Positions 17,140 to 25,895 of a stretch of 43,010 nucleotides of DNA are shown piece after piece. Position 1 is the first letter of the stretch. Each line of letters starts with the position of its first letter. Below the pieces are notes generated by a model. The model was not told the origin of the DNA. It saw nothing but the letters and a program-made list of their open reading frames with translations, and did no database searches. The stretch comes from an uncultured Flavobacteriaceae bacterium (GTDB lineage Bacteria > Bacteroidota > Bacteroidia > Flavobacteriales > Flavobacteriaceae), in the NCBI GenBank assembly GCA_938010765.1, contig CALLVX010000019.1, positions 1 to 43,010 of the forward strand. Reading direction: 5' to 3'. The translations under genes and the position numbers were made by a program.

Positions 17140-19008
17140 TTACCTTCCCAGAAACACTAAAAGCACACTAATATCAGATGGGTTAACACCACTTACCCGG
17201 GCAGCTTGGGCAATAGTAACCGGTTGCACGGCGCCTAACTTTTCCCTTGCCTCATACGACAATGATTTCAACTTGGTATAGTCAAAATTCGGTGGAATCT
17301 TAACATTTTCCAAGCGTTGCAATTTATCGGCATTGTTCTTTTCCTTGGCAATATAACCGGAATACTTTACCTGTATTTCGGCCTGTTCCATCTCCTCCCT
17401 GTCCAACCCATTTTCAGACACATATCGGTCAACCGCCTCTAACTCCATCATATGGCCCATCGTAACATTTGGCCTAGAAAACACTTTGAACATTTTATCC
17501 GATTGTTTCACTACGGCAGAGTTTACACTTTCAAGTATCGGGTTGATATCTTCGGGCAGCACACTTGTCTTACGGAAAAAATCAACAAACTCCCTAGACT
17601 TCCTTTCTTTATCTTCCATTCGCACCAAACGTTCGTCCTTAGCCAAACCGATTGCGTGTCCTTTCGGAGTCAATCTCAAATCGGCATTGTCCTGTCTTAG
17701 CAAGGTTCTATATTCCGCTCTCGACGTAAACATCCGATAAGGCTCCTCTGTTCCCTTGGTTATCAAGTCATCGATTAAGACACCGATATAGGCCTCGTCT
17801 CTTTGCAAAATAAACGGATCCTTTTCTGCAAGCTTAAGATGGGCATTAATTCCGGCCATTAGTCCTTGAGAAGCCGCCTCTTCATAGCCCGTAGTTCCGT
17901 TTATTTGACCGGCAAAATATAAATTGTCAACCAGCTTGGTCTCTAAAGTGTGCTTCAGTTGTGTAGGTGGGAAATAGTCATATTCAATTGCATAACCAGG
18001 CCTAAAAAATTTTACGTTCTCAAATCCCTTTACAGATCTTAGGGCTTTGTATTGAACGTCTTCTGGCAAGGAAGTTGAAAATCCATTCACATAAACCTCA
18101 ACGGTATTCCAACCCTCAGGCTCTACGAAAAGCTGATGACTGTCCTTATCTGCAAAACGATTTATTTTATCTTCGATCGATGGACAATATCGGGGGCCTA
18201 TACTTTTAATCCTTCCATTGAACATGGGGGAACGGTCAAAGCCTTCTCGCAAAAGATCGTGAACCAGCGCACTGGTATGTGTCATATGACAATCTTTCTG
18301 CACATTCAAAGCTTGGGTTTGCAAATAGGAAAACTTTTCAGGAACCAAATCCCCTGGTTGCGGAATCATGACTTCGTAATTCAATGACCGTCCATCCACT
18401 CTAGGTGGCGTTCCCGTTTTCATACGACCGCTTTCAAAACCGAAACCCAACAACTGCTCGGTAATCCCAGTAGAGGCCTTTTCCCCGGCTCGACCACCGC
18501 CCAGTTGCTTCTCACCAATATGAATAAGACCATTCAAAAAAGTGCCATTGGTAAGTACAACAGCCTTCCCCTTGATTTCAAGACCCAAAGAAGTGCGAAC
18601 CCCTACCACTTTTCCGTTATCCGTTAACAACCCATGCACCATTTCCTGATAAAAATCACAATTTGGGGTATTCTCCAAAGCCAACCGCCATTCCTCTGCA
18701 AAACGCATTCTATCATTCTGCGCTCTTGGACTCCACATTGCAGGTCCTTTAGATTTATTAAGCATCTTGAATTGTATGGCAGACTTATCGGTAATGATTC
18801 CACTATATCCACCAAGCGCATCGATCTCACGAACAATCTGCCCCTTGGCAATTCCACCCATGGCCGGGTTGCAAGACATTTGACCGATTGTCTGTAAATT
18901 CATAGTGACCAACAAAGTCTTTGAACCCATATTGGCGGCGGCGGCGGCGGCTTCCGCCCCGGCATGTCCACCACCAACCACTATTACATCATATTCTTCT
19001 CCAAACAT
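17140..19008 (-). CDS. mnmG: tRNA uridine-5-carboxymethylaminomethyl modification enzyme MnmG (GidA)
   Basis: A 622-residue FAD-dependent enzyme of normal family length. The Rossmann motif GGGHAGAE (residues 12-19) opens the protein; the GidA signatures CNPAMGGIAKGQIVREIDALGG and GTPPRVDGRSLNYE follow, and the C-terminal region LEREAR-type helix (SYEAREKLGAVQPVTIAQAARVSGVNPSDI) is intact. With MnmE it forms the cmnm5 modification at wobble U34 of certain tRNAs, using 5,10-methylene-THF, FAD and glycine. It is third in a - strand cluster after the DUF4175 gene and ybeY, and it is framed by two parS sites. Confidence 0.98.
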   Translation of the reverse strand: MFGEEYDVIVVGGGHAGAEAAAAAANMGSKTLLVTMNLQTIGQMSCNPAMGGIAKGQIVREIDALGGYSGIITDKSAIQFKMLNKSKGPAMWSPRAQNDRMRFAEEWRLALENTPNCDFYQEMVHGLLTDNGKVVGVRTSLGLEIKGKAVVLTNGTFLNGLIHIGEKQLGGGRAGEKASTGITEQLLGFGFESGRMKTGTPPRVDGRSLNYEVMIPQPGDLVPEKFSYLQTQALNVQKDCHMTHTSALVHDLLREGFDRSPMFNGRIKSIGPRYCPSIEDKINRFADKDSHQLFVEPEGWNTVEVYVNGFSTSLPEDVQYKALRSVKGFENVKFFRPGYAIEYDYFPPTQLKHTLETKLVDNLYFAGQINGTTGYEEAASQGLMAGINAHLKLAEKDPFILQRDEAYIGVLIDDLITKGTEEPYRMFTSRAEYRTLLRQDNADLRLTPKGHAIGLAKDERLVRMEDKERKSREFVDFFRKTSVLPEDINPILESVNSAVVKQSDKMFKVFSRPNVTMGHMMELEAVDRYVSENGLDREEMEQAEIQVKYSGYIAKEKNNADKLQRLENVKIPPNFDYTKLKSLSYEAREKLGAVQPVTIAQAARVSGVNPSDISVLLVFLGR

Positions 19009-19050
19009 TTTTTCAGTTTAAATGCAAACGCCGTTTACTATTTACCAAAC

Positions 19051-19058
19051 CAAAGCTA
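19051..19058 (-). promoter_or_regulatory. Possible -7 promoter element of mnmG (TAGCTTTG)
   Basis: Exact TAnnTTTG match on the - strand, 43 bases upstream of the mnmG start and just after the end of ybeY. Confidence 0.4.
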
Positions 19059-19081
19059 TCCTGTGTAATCCTAATATCGAC

Positions 19082-19501
19082 TTATTGTTCCACGTGGAAC
19101 AATTCCATTGCGTCATTCTCCTTTTGCCGCATCACATTCCTATCTGCGGCACTCTTATCCTCATATCCAAGCAAGTGCAAAACACCGTGTACCATCACCC
19201 TAGCAAGCTCCTCTAAAAAAAGAACCTCATACTCCGAGGCATTCTCTTGAACCCTATCTATAGAGATAAAGATATCGCCCGAAATTTTTATCCCAACAGT
19301 ATAGTCAAAGGTGATAATATCTGTAAACGTATCATGGCATAAATACTGTTGGTTGATGCTTAAAAGATAGGAGTCATCACAAAAAACATAGTTAAGTTGA
19401 CCTACACTGGCATCCTCCTCATTTATAACCCTAGTTATCCAATCGGAATACTTGATTTCATTGTTTAGTACAAAGTCAAGCTCATAATGAAAATCAATCA
19501 T
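19082..19501 (-). CDS. ybeY: Endoribonuclease YbeY (16S rRNA maturation)
   Basis: A 139-residue protein with the UPF0054 signature: the zinc site motif VHGVLHLLGYEDK near residue 109 and upstream NQQYLCHDTFTDIITFDY / GDIFISIDRV. The third ligand is Asp (GYED) where E. coli has His (GYDH), a change usual in Bacteroidota. YbeY takes part in 3' maturation of 16S rRNA and 70S quality control. The start overlaps the end of the DUF4175 gene by 8 bases. The C-terminal codons (LFHVEQ) are spelled by a parS site, so the protein's tail is dictated by a DNA-binding sequence. Confidence 0.93.
   Translation of the reverse strand: MIDFHYELDFVLNNEIKYSDWITRVINEEDASVGQLNYVFCDDSYLLSINQQYLCHDTFTDIITFDYTVGIKISGDIFISIDRVQENASEYEVLFLEELARVMVHGVLHLLGYEDKSAADRNVMRQKENDAMELFHVEQ
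19086..19101. other. parS: parS centromere site 2, inside the 3' end of ybeY
   Basis: A second perfect TGTTCCACGTGGAACA palindrome, overlapping the last codons of ybeY (residues FHVEQ). Identity of both sites and their position on either side of mnmG exclude chance. Confidence 0.88.
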
Positions 19502-22500
19502 TTCCTTTGAAATAGTTCTTTACCTTCTCCTTAAAATTGGGCCGCAAAGGTAAGGCTTGTCTGTTTAATATTTCAACCTCGTTCCGATAATTCTTAAGCA
19601 ACTCAGGTTTGGTAGTTATAGGGTTGCTAAACGACTTCCTATTTGTGCTGCTTTCTCTTTCGGGTTTCTTTCCTTGCTTCATGGTCGCATTCTCCAATTT
19701 CAACAACTCATACTGTATGGTATTCACTTTCGCTATGGTACGTTGTGTAATCCCATTTTCCAACAAATCATTCTCGAAATCCTCCATTTGCCTTAACAGC
19801 TTCTCTCCCAATTTTCGATCGCTATTATTAATCATATCAAGCAATTGTTGCTCCAATTGCCCTCGCAGCTGCTGCTGCTGCTTATAAATATCATAAATTT
19901 CCTGAAGCTCCGCTTCTGTAGGTCCGCCGTCTCCTTCCCCACCACTACCATCGGCTCCCTGGCCATCCTTTCCACCATTTCCTTTGCCTCCACCGCTTTC
20001 TCCTTGGCCATTCTTGCCTTTCCCATTTTGTCCATCTTTTGCGTCCTCACCTTCCCCTGGCTTTTCGCCTTTACCAGGTTTAGACCCTCCTTCACCTGCT
20101 TCCTCTCCAGGACCTTTTTCCCCTTTGCCCTTACTACCCTTGCCTTCTCCTTCTTGGGGTTTGCCTTTGCCAGACTGGCCCTTCCCCTCCATCTTATCCT
20201 TTAACTGTTGCTGCTGCTGAATAATATCGGGCAACTGAAAACCCTCCTGACTCTCTCCAGATCCTTGGCCCATTTGCATGCTTTGATTCATATTGTCCAA
20301 TAATTTCGCCAAGAAATCAGCCAGACTGTTTGAAGCGTTCAAAACATATTTTTGATACGAGATTCCCTGGTAAACTTGACTCTCGGCCAAACTCTCCAAA
20401 GACTTGTCGATGTTATAATACACCTCGGTTATTTGTTCATTCACAAATTCGGATAGTTCCGCTTGCCTCAACGAGAGTGCAAACAAGCTATCGTCTACAT
20501 GTTCAAAAAGACCTCTTAATTCTTGTTGTTCCTTTACAACACCTGAAAACTGGGGCATGTCTGCGCCAGCGTCCTCTAGATTCTCAAACAGGTTCTCCTG
20601 TTTAAACGAAAAAGTAATTAGATTATCAAGAATTTGTCGCAACATCTCTGCATCCTCGGAAACCGATGAACCACTTGCCCCACCTGCTGATTGCTGAAGT
20701 CCCTGGGCCATTTCCTTCATTTTCTCAGATGCCGCCTTTTGCTTTTGAGAAGCCGTCTTAGCCGATTTTTCCTTTTCCTGAATTGATGATGCGTCATCTT
20801 CCTCATGTTTACTAATCTGTTCGAGAGCTTTTTGCTGATCTCTTTTCACCCCTTCCTCTTTGTTCTTGTCAATTGACAGATCCAACGGCTTTTTCAAATC
20901 CTGATTGTCTTTCTTCAACTCTTGCAACGCTTCAGATACCTTTTCAAATTCTTTATTGAGTTTTTCTTGTTCCTCTTTAGACAGGTCTTGCTGGATCTTC
21001 TTTTCCGAAATACCTGCTTGTTCTTGTGCTAGCTTTTCCAAATCCTTCGCAATTTGTGCTGCCTTTTCCGTTACATAATACCGCTTGGTAAGCTCTAACA
21101 ACTGCTCCAAACTTCGTTGACTATTTTGCTGCTTCTTACCGAGCTCTTCCAATTTCTTGGCCAATTCTTCCTTATTAATTTTATCGGCAATTTTATTCAG
21201 TTCCTCTAACAGTCTCTCATTCTTTCTAGCTTCCTTTTCCTGGCGCTCCAAGCGTTCTTGTAGTAGCTTGTTCAACTTGTCGTCCTTCTCAGACTTCTCC
21301 AAGTTCTCTTTTAACTGTTTACTGAACTTCTGCATCATCGACTCTTGCTGCTGCTGCTTCTTTAAAAAATCCTTTATCTCATTTTGGTCATTAAAATTCA
21401 ATTGCTGCTTCTCCTTTTGTTCCTTATTGATTTCCCTTAAAGCTTCTTTTTGTTCCTTAAACTTTTCCAACGATTCATCTATATTCCCTATAATCGCTTG
21501 CTGTGATTCCAGCTCTTTATTTCTTAATTCGTCTTGATCCAGCAAAGCCAATGAAAAGACCTGTGTCTTGGCCCGCTTTCCCCTGTGGATAGCATCGTTA
21601 TCCGTAGCCTCAAAATAAAAACTATAACTGGCACCGGCCTTTAGCTGAAGGCCAGACGGAAACGTATAGTAAAACTGATCAACATTCGTATTTGGCTTAC
21701 TCAATTCTAGTACCTGCTTATCGCTTTCGTCCTTATCCGGATAACAAACCAATCGAATACTGCCAAGTTTGTAATCGTCGCTTGCTTCCCCTACATAGTA
21801 TGCTATATTCGGGTTCAGCGAATCCAGTACTTGACTAGCACGAATCTTTGGATACGCATCTTTAATTACTTTAAAACTATAGGCCAACTTTTCATACTCA
21901 GATACATTTCTATTAGATGTTACAAGCTCATAGGCAAAATCATTGTACAGGTGCATCGAATAGTTAAAAGCGCTGCTTTCCTCTTTAAAGGCTACGATAG
22001 TATCTTTGGAGATGAGTTGAATCGTTTCGGTATCATTCCCTTTAATCTGCCAAGTGGCCTTGGTACCTTCAGGAAAGGTGGCGTTCCCGGTACCCTTTAA
22101 AACCTCTGAATTACGACCGGTATATTTTGGAAAATCAAGACGTACCGTAAAGTCTTGAATCGAAGGGGTTTTCAGTACTTCAAGATCGTACTCCCTTGAT
22201 TGAACCCCGTTGGCAGAAAAGTAAAATCGACTCGTTTTTAAGGGAGGTGAAAACGTATATTGATACTTCCCTTTTTGCTCTTGCAGTAAAGACTCTTTGC
22301 CATCGACTACAATGAAAACAGCATCTGGCCTGACCTTCCCAATAGCAGCAACGTTAATCGTATACGATTCTGTATCTAAAACTCTCAGCTCTTCATTCAA
22401 TAATTCAAAGCGAAAAGGTGCCGGTGGTTCATAGGCCAAATCATAATTCACTACCCGACTCGCAGACCCGAAAAAAGAACCCAATTCCCCAGTAAGCCAG

Positions 22501-22997
22501 ATAATTCCAAATAGCATACTTGGTACCAATAGGTATTTAGCATATTTCAAATTTTCCCTATAATCGACTGCTTGTGAAAACGGAACTGCATCGAGCTTCT
22601 GTGAACGTTGTTCTATACTTGCCAACAACAATTCAGACCTATTGGTATCTTCTGTCAAATCTAATAGATTGTAAAGCTTGTCGTTTACCTCGGGAAAATG
22701 TTTTCCAATCAGCAAAGATGCCTGCTTATTGCTAATTCCTGAGCGTACTTTAAAAAGGTAAAATAGCGGGACCGCTATATAGCGATACAGTAAGAACAAT
22801 TCTATTGCCACAAACAAAAGGAATAAAAACAATCGCCCTCCAGAACCCAGCCACAAGAAATATTCAACCCCCATGAGTCCCAAGAAGAAAAGCAGCCCCA
22901 GTACTGCGAATAACAAGACTCCCTTGATAAGCATTTTGGTGTAATACCGTTTGGTAAATACCTTGAGTTTATCGAGTATGTTGTGATAACTGTCCAA
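19494..22997 (-). CDS. DUF4175 family large membrane protein
   Basis: A 1167-residue protein. Two membrane helices near the N-terminus (about 22-45 and 50-75) and a third at about 155-172 are followed by beta-rich periplasmic modules (about 190-480), then a long charged coiled coil (about 500-760; KEQKEALREINKEQKEKQQ), an alpha-helical block (about 790-930), a low-complexity Gly/Lys/Glu/Gln stretch (about 930-1030, 19905-20210 in DNA), and a final helical domain. This layout is that of DUF4175 proteins of Bacteroidota, function unknown. It overlaps ybeY by 8 bases, forming a likely operon. A TAAATTTG motif lies 37 bases upstream. Confidence 0.85.
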   Translation of the reverse strand: MDSYHNILDKLKVFTKRYYTKMLIKGVLLFAVLGLLFFLGLMGVEYFLWLGSGGRLFLFLLFVAIELFLLYRYIAVPLFYLFKVRSGISNKQASLLIGKHFPEVNDKLYNLLDLTEDTNRSELLLASIEQRSQKLDAVPFSQAVDYRENLKYAKYLLVPSMLFGIIWLTGELGSFFGSASRVVNYDLAYEPPAPFRFELLNEELRVLDTESYTINVAAIGKVRPDAVFIVVDGKESLLQEQKGKYQYTFSPPLKTSRFYFSANGVQSREYDLEVLKTPSIQDFTVRLDFPKYTGRNSEVLKGTGNATFPEGTKATWQIKGNDTETIQLISKDTIVAFKEESSAFNYSMHLYNDFAYELVTSNRNVSEYEKLAYSFKVIKDAYPKIRASQVLDSLNPNIAYYVGEASDDYKLGSIRLVCYPDKDESDKQVLELSKPNTNVDQFYYTFPSGLQLKAGASYSFYFEATDNDAIHRGKRAKTQVFSLALLDQDELRNKELESQQAIIGNIDESLEKFKEQKEALREINKEQKEKQQLNFNDQNEIKDFLKKQQQQESMMQKFSKQLKENLEKSEKDDKLNKLLQERLERQEKEARKNERLLEELNKIADKINKEELAKKLEELGKKQQNSQRSLEQLLELTKRYYVTEKAAQIAKDLEKLAQEQAGISEKKIQQDLSKEEQEKLNKEFEKVSEALQELKKDNQDLKKPLDLSIDKNKEEGVKRDQQKALEQISKHEEDDASSIQEKEKSAKTASQKQKAASEKMKEMAQGLQQSAGGASGSSVSEDAEMLRQILDNLITFSFKQENLFENLEDAGADMPQFSGVVKEQQELRGLFEHVDDSLFALSLRQAELSEFVNEQITEVYYNIDKSLESLAESQVYQGISYQKYVLNASNSLADFLAKLLDNMNQSMQMGQGSGESQEGFQLPDIIQQQQQLKDKMEGKGQSGKGKPQEGEGKGSKGKGEKGPGEEAGEGGSKPGKGEKPGEGEDAKDGQNGKGKNGQGESGGGKGNGGKDGQGADGSGGEGDGGPTEAELQEIYDIYKQQQQLRGQLEQQLLDMINNSDRKLGEKLLRQMEDFENDLLENGITQRTIAKVNTIQYELLKLENATMKQGKKPERESSTNRKSFSNPITTKPELLKNYRNEVEILNRQALPLRPNFKEKVKNYFKGND
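19905..20210 (-). repeat. Low-complexity GKGEKP/GQ-rich coding stretch in DUF4175 gene
   Basis: The segment encodes an imperfect run of Gly, Lys, Glu, Gln and Asp (for example GKGSKGKGEKGPGEE, GKNGQGESGGGKG). It is likely disordered and may expand or contract. It creates long spurious proline-rich ORFs on the opposite strand. Confidence 0.8.
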
Positions 22998-23033
22998 ATT
23001 CTTCTATATTTAATACCAAGATACTTGTTATCA

Positions 23034-23041
23034 CAAATTTA
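23034..23041 (-). promoter_or_regulatory. Putative -7 promoter element of the DUF4175-ybeY-mnmG cluster (TAAATTTG)
   Basis: Exact TAnnTTTG match on the - strand, 37 bases before ATG 22997, within the 73-base gap shared with the diverging alkB gene. Confidence 0.5.
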
Positions 23042-23070
23042 AGCATCAATAAATTGTTAAAAGGTTCACG

Positions 23071-24153
23071 ATGAAAGATTTAAAGTACCTCGCCGCCCTT
23101 ACGCTGCCCATATCAGCAATTATTAGTCTTTATTTTAAAGGTGGGTGGAGCTATTTTACAGCATTCTATGCCTTTGTGATGATTCCTATACTTGAAATTC
23201 TATTGCCGCATGACCCAAGCAACTATGAAGGGGAGGAGCGCGAAGAAAAAAAGAAGAGCAAGTTATTTGATTGGATGCTTTATTTGAACATTCCGATGGT
23301 ATTCGGGCTTGTCATATATACCCTTTGGGATATTACCCATACGGCCTATGCGGCCTATGAAATTGCGGGATTGATTTTTTCAATCGGCATCGTACTAGGT
23401 ACCAACGGTATCAACGTAGCTCACGAACTTGGGCACCGGCAAACCACCTTTGAGCGGCATCTTGGGAAGCTATTGTTACTGCCCTCTCATTATATGCATT
23501 TTTATATTGAGCATAACTTTGGACATCATGCCAATGCAGCTACAAAGGAAGACCCGGCAACAGCCCAATACAATCAATCGGTATATTCCTTTTGGTTTAC
23601 CTCTGTTTTCCGTCAATACATCGGTGCTTGGGGCTTACAGTCCAAACTCCTAAAGGGAGCGAATCGAGGGTTTCTTTCCGTAAAAAACGATATGTTGTGG
23701 TACACCATCTTTCAGTTGGCCTATTTAACAATCGTATACTTGTTCTTTGCAGAACTAGGCCTTCTCTTTGCAATTGGCGCCGGCATTACTGGTTTTTTAA
23801 TGTTGGAAACTGTCAATTACATTGAGCATTACGGGCTCTCCCGACAAAAAATGGCCTCTGGGCGTTACGAACGAGTACGAGAAGTTCACTCATGGAACAG
23901 CAACCATGTAATGGGCAGAATCGTACTTTATGAGCTTACAAGGCACAGTGACCATCATTACAAATCGTCCAAAAAATACCAAATATTAGATTATCATGAC
24001 ATTTCTCCTCAAATGCCGTTTGGGTATCCCACCTCTATGGTACTGGCATTAGTACCACCAATTTGGTTCAAATTAATGAACCCAAGAATACCTACTAATA
24101 TGAAACCTCCCGTAGATTCGAACACTAATGGAGGAATTCTAAGTCAAGCCTAG
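23071..24153 (+). CDS. alkB: AlkB-type alkane 1-monooxygenase / membrane-bound fatty acid desaturase family
   Basis: A 360-residue integral membrane di-iron enzyme. The three histidine boxes are HELGH (about 118-122), EHNFGHH (about 147-153) and LTRHSDHH (about 289-296), together with the AlkB-specific NYIEHYGL segment (about 248). Pairs of hydrophobic helices precede each box (ISAIISLYF, FTAFYAFVMIPILEIL, MVFGLVIYTLWD, GLIFSIGIVLGTNGI, TIFQLAYLTIVYLFF, LLFAIGAGITGF). These are the features of alkane hydroxylases rather than delta-desaturases, pointing to terminal oxidation of medium-chain alkanes with rubredoxin as electron donor. No rubredoxin gene is nearby, so the electron partner must be elsewhere and the true substrate is uncertain. 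Confidence 0.87.
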   Translation: MKDLKYLAALTLPISAIISLYFKGGWSYFTAFYAFVMIPILEILLPHDPSNYEGEEREEKKKSKLFDWMLYLNIPMVFGLVIYTLWDITHTAYAAYEIAGLIFSIGIVLGTNGINVAHELGHRQTTFERHLGKLLLLPSHYMHFYIEHNFGHHANAATKEDPATAQYNQSVYSFWFTSVFRQYIGAWGLQSKLLKGANRGFLSVKNDMLWYTIFQLAYLTIVYLFFAELGLLFAIGAGITGFLMLETVNYIEHYGLSRQKMASGRYERVREVHSWNSNHVMGRIVLYELTRHSDHHYKSSKKYQILDYHDISPQMPFGYPTSMVLALVPPIWFKLMNPRIPTNMKPPVDSNTNGGILSQA

Positions 24154-24217
24154 CAAATCCAGAGTGAAACCCCTAAACTCAAGACAAAAACCATACTTCT
24201 ACAGGGCTTCTTTTTCG

Positions 24218-24225
24218 TAACTTTG
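24218..24225 (+). promoter_or_regulatory. Putative -7 promoter element of gltX (TAACTTTG)
   Basis: Exact TAnnTTTG match 17 bases before ATG 24243, so the message would have a very short leader. Confidence 0.55.
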
Positions 24226-24242
24226 CCGCTCAATTAATTCTT

Positions 24243-25748
24243 ATGAGCCAGAAAATAAGGGTGCGATTTGCACCTAGCCCAACAGGGCCCTTGCATATTG
24301 GAGGTGTTCGCACTGCCCTTTTCAACTATTTATTCGCTAAAAAAAACGGAGGGGATTTTGTATTACGAATAGAGGATACAGACCAGAATAGGTATGTCGA
24401 AGGAGCAGAGCAGTACATTATAGATGCACTCAACTGGTGTGGTATTCCTTTCGATGAAGGCCCCGGCAAGGAAGCTTCGTTTGGCCCTTATCGCCAGAGT
24501 GAAAGAAAACATCTTTACAAGCAATATGCCGAAGAACTTATTCAAAAAGGCAAGGCATATTATGCTTTTGACACCTCTGAAAAACTCACTTTTCATAGAC
24601 AAGAACATGAAGCGAAGGGTAAAACCTTCATTTACAATTGGCACAATCGTTTCAAATTGGACAACTCCCTTTCTCTTTCAGACGCTGAAGTGCAAACGCG
24701 CTTGGCCAATGGAGATGATTATGTGGTTCGCTTTTACACACCTCAAGACCAAAAGTTGCATCTTAAAGATGAAATTCGCGGCGCCATAGAAATTGACACC
24801 AACGTTTTAGACGATAAAGTACTTTTTAAGAGTGACGGCATGCCCACCTATCATTTGGCCAATATTGTGGATGATCATTTGATGGAGATTACGCATGTAA
24901 TACGGGGAGAGGAATGGCTGCCTTCCTTGTCACTTCACCAACAACTATACGATGCCTTTGGTTGGAAAGCACCTAATTTCGCCCACCTGCCCCTTATTAT
25001 GAAACCGGTAGGCAAGGGTAAACTAAGCAAGCGCGATGGCGCGAAACTTGGGTTTCCTGTCTTTCCGCTCTCTTGGGAAGAATCTCTTGGTTATAGGGAA
25101 GCAGGTTATTTTCCAGAGGCCGTAATCAATTTTTTAGCCTTGCTTGGTTGGAATCCTGGAACAGAGCAGGAGCTCTTTTCATTAGTAGAATTAACCACTT
25201 CATTTTCGCTAGACCGCGTAAACAAATCGGGTGCGCGATTTGATCCAGATAAAACCAAATGGTACAACCAGTATTATTTACAAGGTAAAAGCGACTCGGA
25301 GCTTGCCGAGCAGTTTGCACTCCTACTTAAAGAAAAAACCATTGACCAAGCCAGAGGCACCCTTTCATATATAGAGCAAGTGGTAGGCCTTATCAAGGAA
25401 CGTGCAACCTTTGTAAAAGATTTCTGGGCCCTTGCTGATTACTTCTTCATAGCTCCTACCACTTATGCCGAGAAAGGGGTTAAAAAGCAATGGAAAGAAG
25501 ACACTTCCGAAATTATGGGCCAATTAGTGGCCTTGCTAAAAAATGCCGACACCTTCGATTCAGAGCCCTTGGAGGCCTATGTAAAACTGTGGATCCATGA
25601 TAAAGAACTTTCCTTTGGAAAAGTAATGCCCCCATTAAGACTGGTTCTTGTAGGTGATATGAAAGGACCCCATATTTTTGATATTATGGCCTTGTTGGGC
25701 AAAGAAGAAAGTATTTCAAGGATAGAGAAGGCCATTTTGACCCTCTAG
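24243..25748 (+). CDS. gltX: Glutamate--tRNA ligase
   Basis: A 501-residue class Ia aminoacyl-tRNA synthetase of normal length. The HIGH-type motif is FAPSPTGPLHIGG (residues 9-21), followed by RIEDTDQ; the KMSKS-type motif is GKLSKRDGAKLGF (about 258-270). HVIRGEEWLPSLSLHQ is also typical. It attaches glutamate to tRNA-Glu. A separate glnS gene at 27118-28803 means tRNA-Gln does not need misacylation by this enzyme. Confidence 0.97.
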   Translation: MSQKIRVRFAPSPTGPLHIGGVRTALFNYLFAKKNGGDFVLRIEDTDQNRYVEGAEQYIIDALNWCGIPFDEGPGKEASFGPYRQSERKHLYKQYAEELIQKGKAYYAFDTSEKLTFHRQEHEAKGKTFIYNWHNRFKLDNSLSLSDAEVQTRLANGDDYVVRFYTPQDQKLHLKDEIRGAIEIDTNVLDDKVLFKSDGMPTYHLANIVDDHLMEITHVIRGEEWLPSLSLHQQLYDAFGWKAPNFAHLPLIMKPVGKGKLSKRDGAKLGFPVFPLSWEESLGYREAGYFPEAVINFLALLGWNPGTEQELFSLVELTTSFSLDRVNKSGARFDPDKTKWYNQYYLQGKSDSELAEQFALLLKEKTIDQARGTLSYIEQVVGLIKERATFVKDFWALADYFFIAPTTYAEKGVKKQWKEDTSEIMGQLVALLKNADTFDSEPLEAYVKLWIHDKELSFGKVMPPLRLVLVGDMKGPHIFDIMALLGKEESISRIEKAILTL

Positions 25749-25895
25749 TAGCGTACCAATATAGTTTATACGAACATTTAGCTCCTGGGCCTAATGGTGC
25801 GATTGTTGGGTGTTTCTGTAACAATTCCGTCAAAAAGACTACCCATATAAGACGAGTTTCGTAAATTCAATCCATTAACTTAAAAAATCAATATC

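Noticed and set aside
19845..20220. Proline-rich and leucine-rich + strand ORFs
   Set aside because: They are the antisense image of the low-complexity Gly/Lys/Glu tract of the DUF4175 gene.
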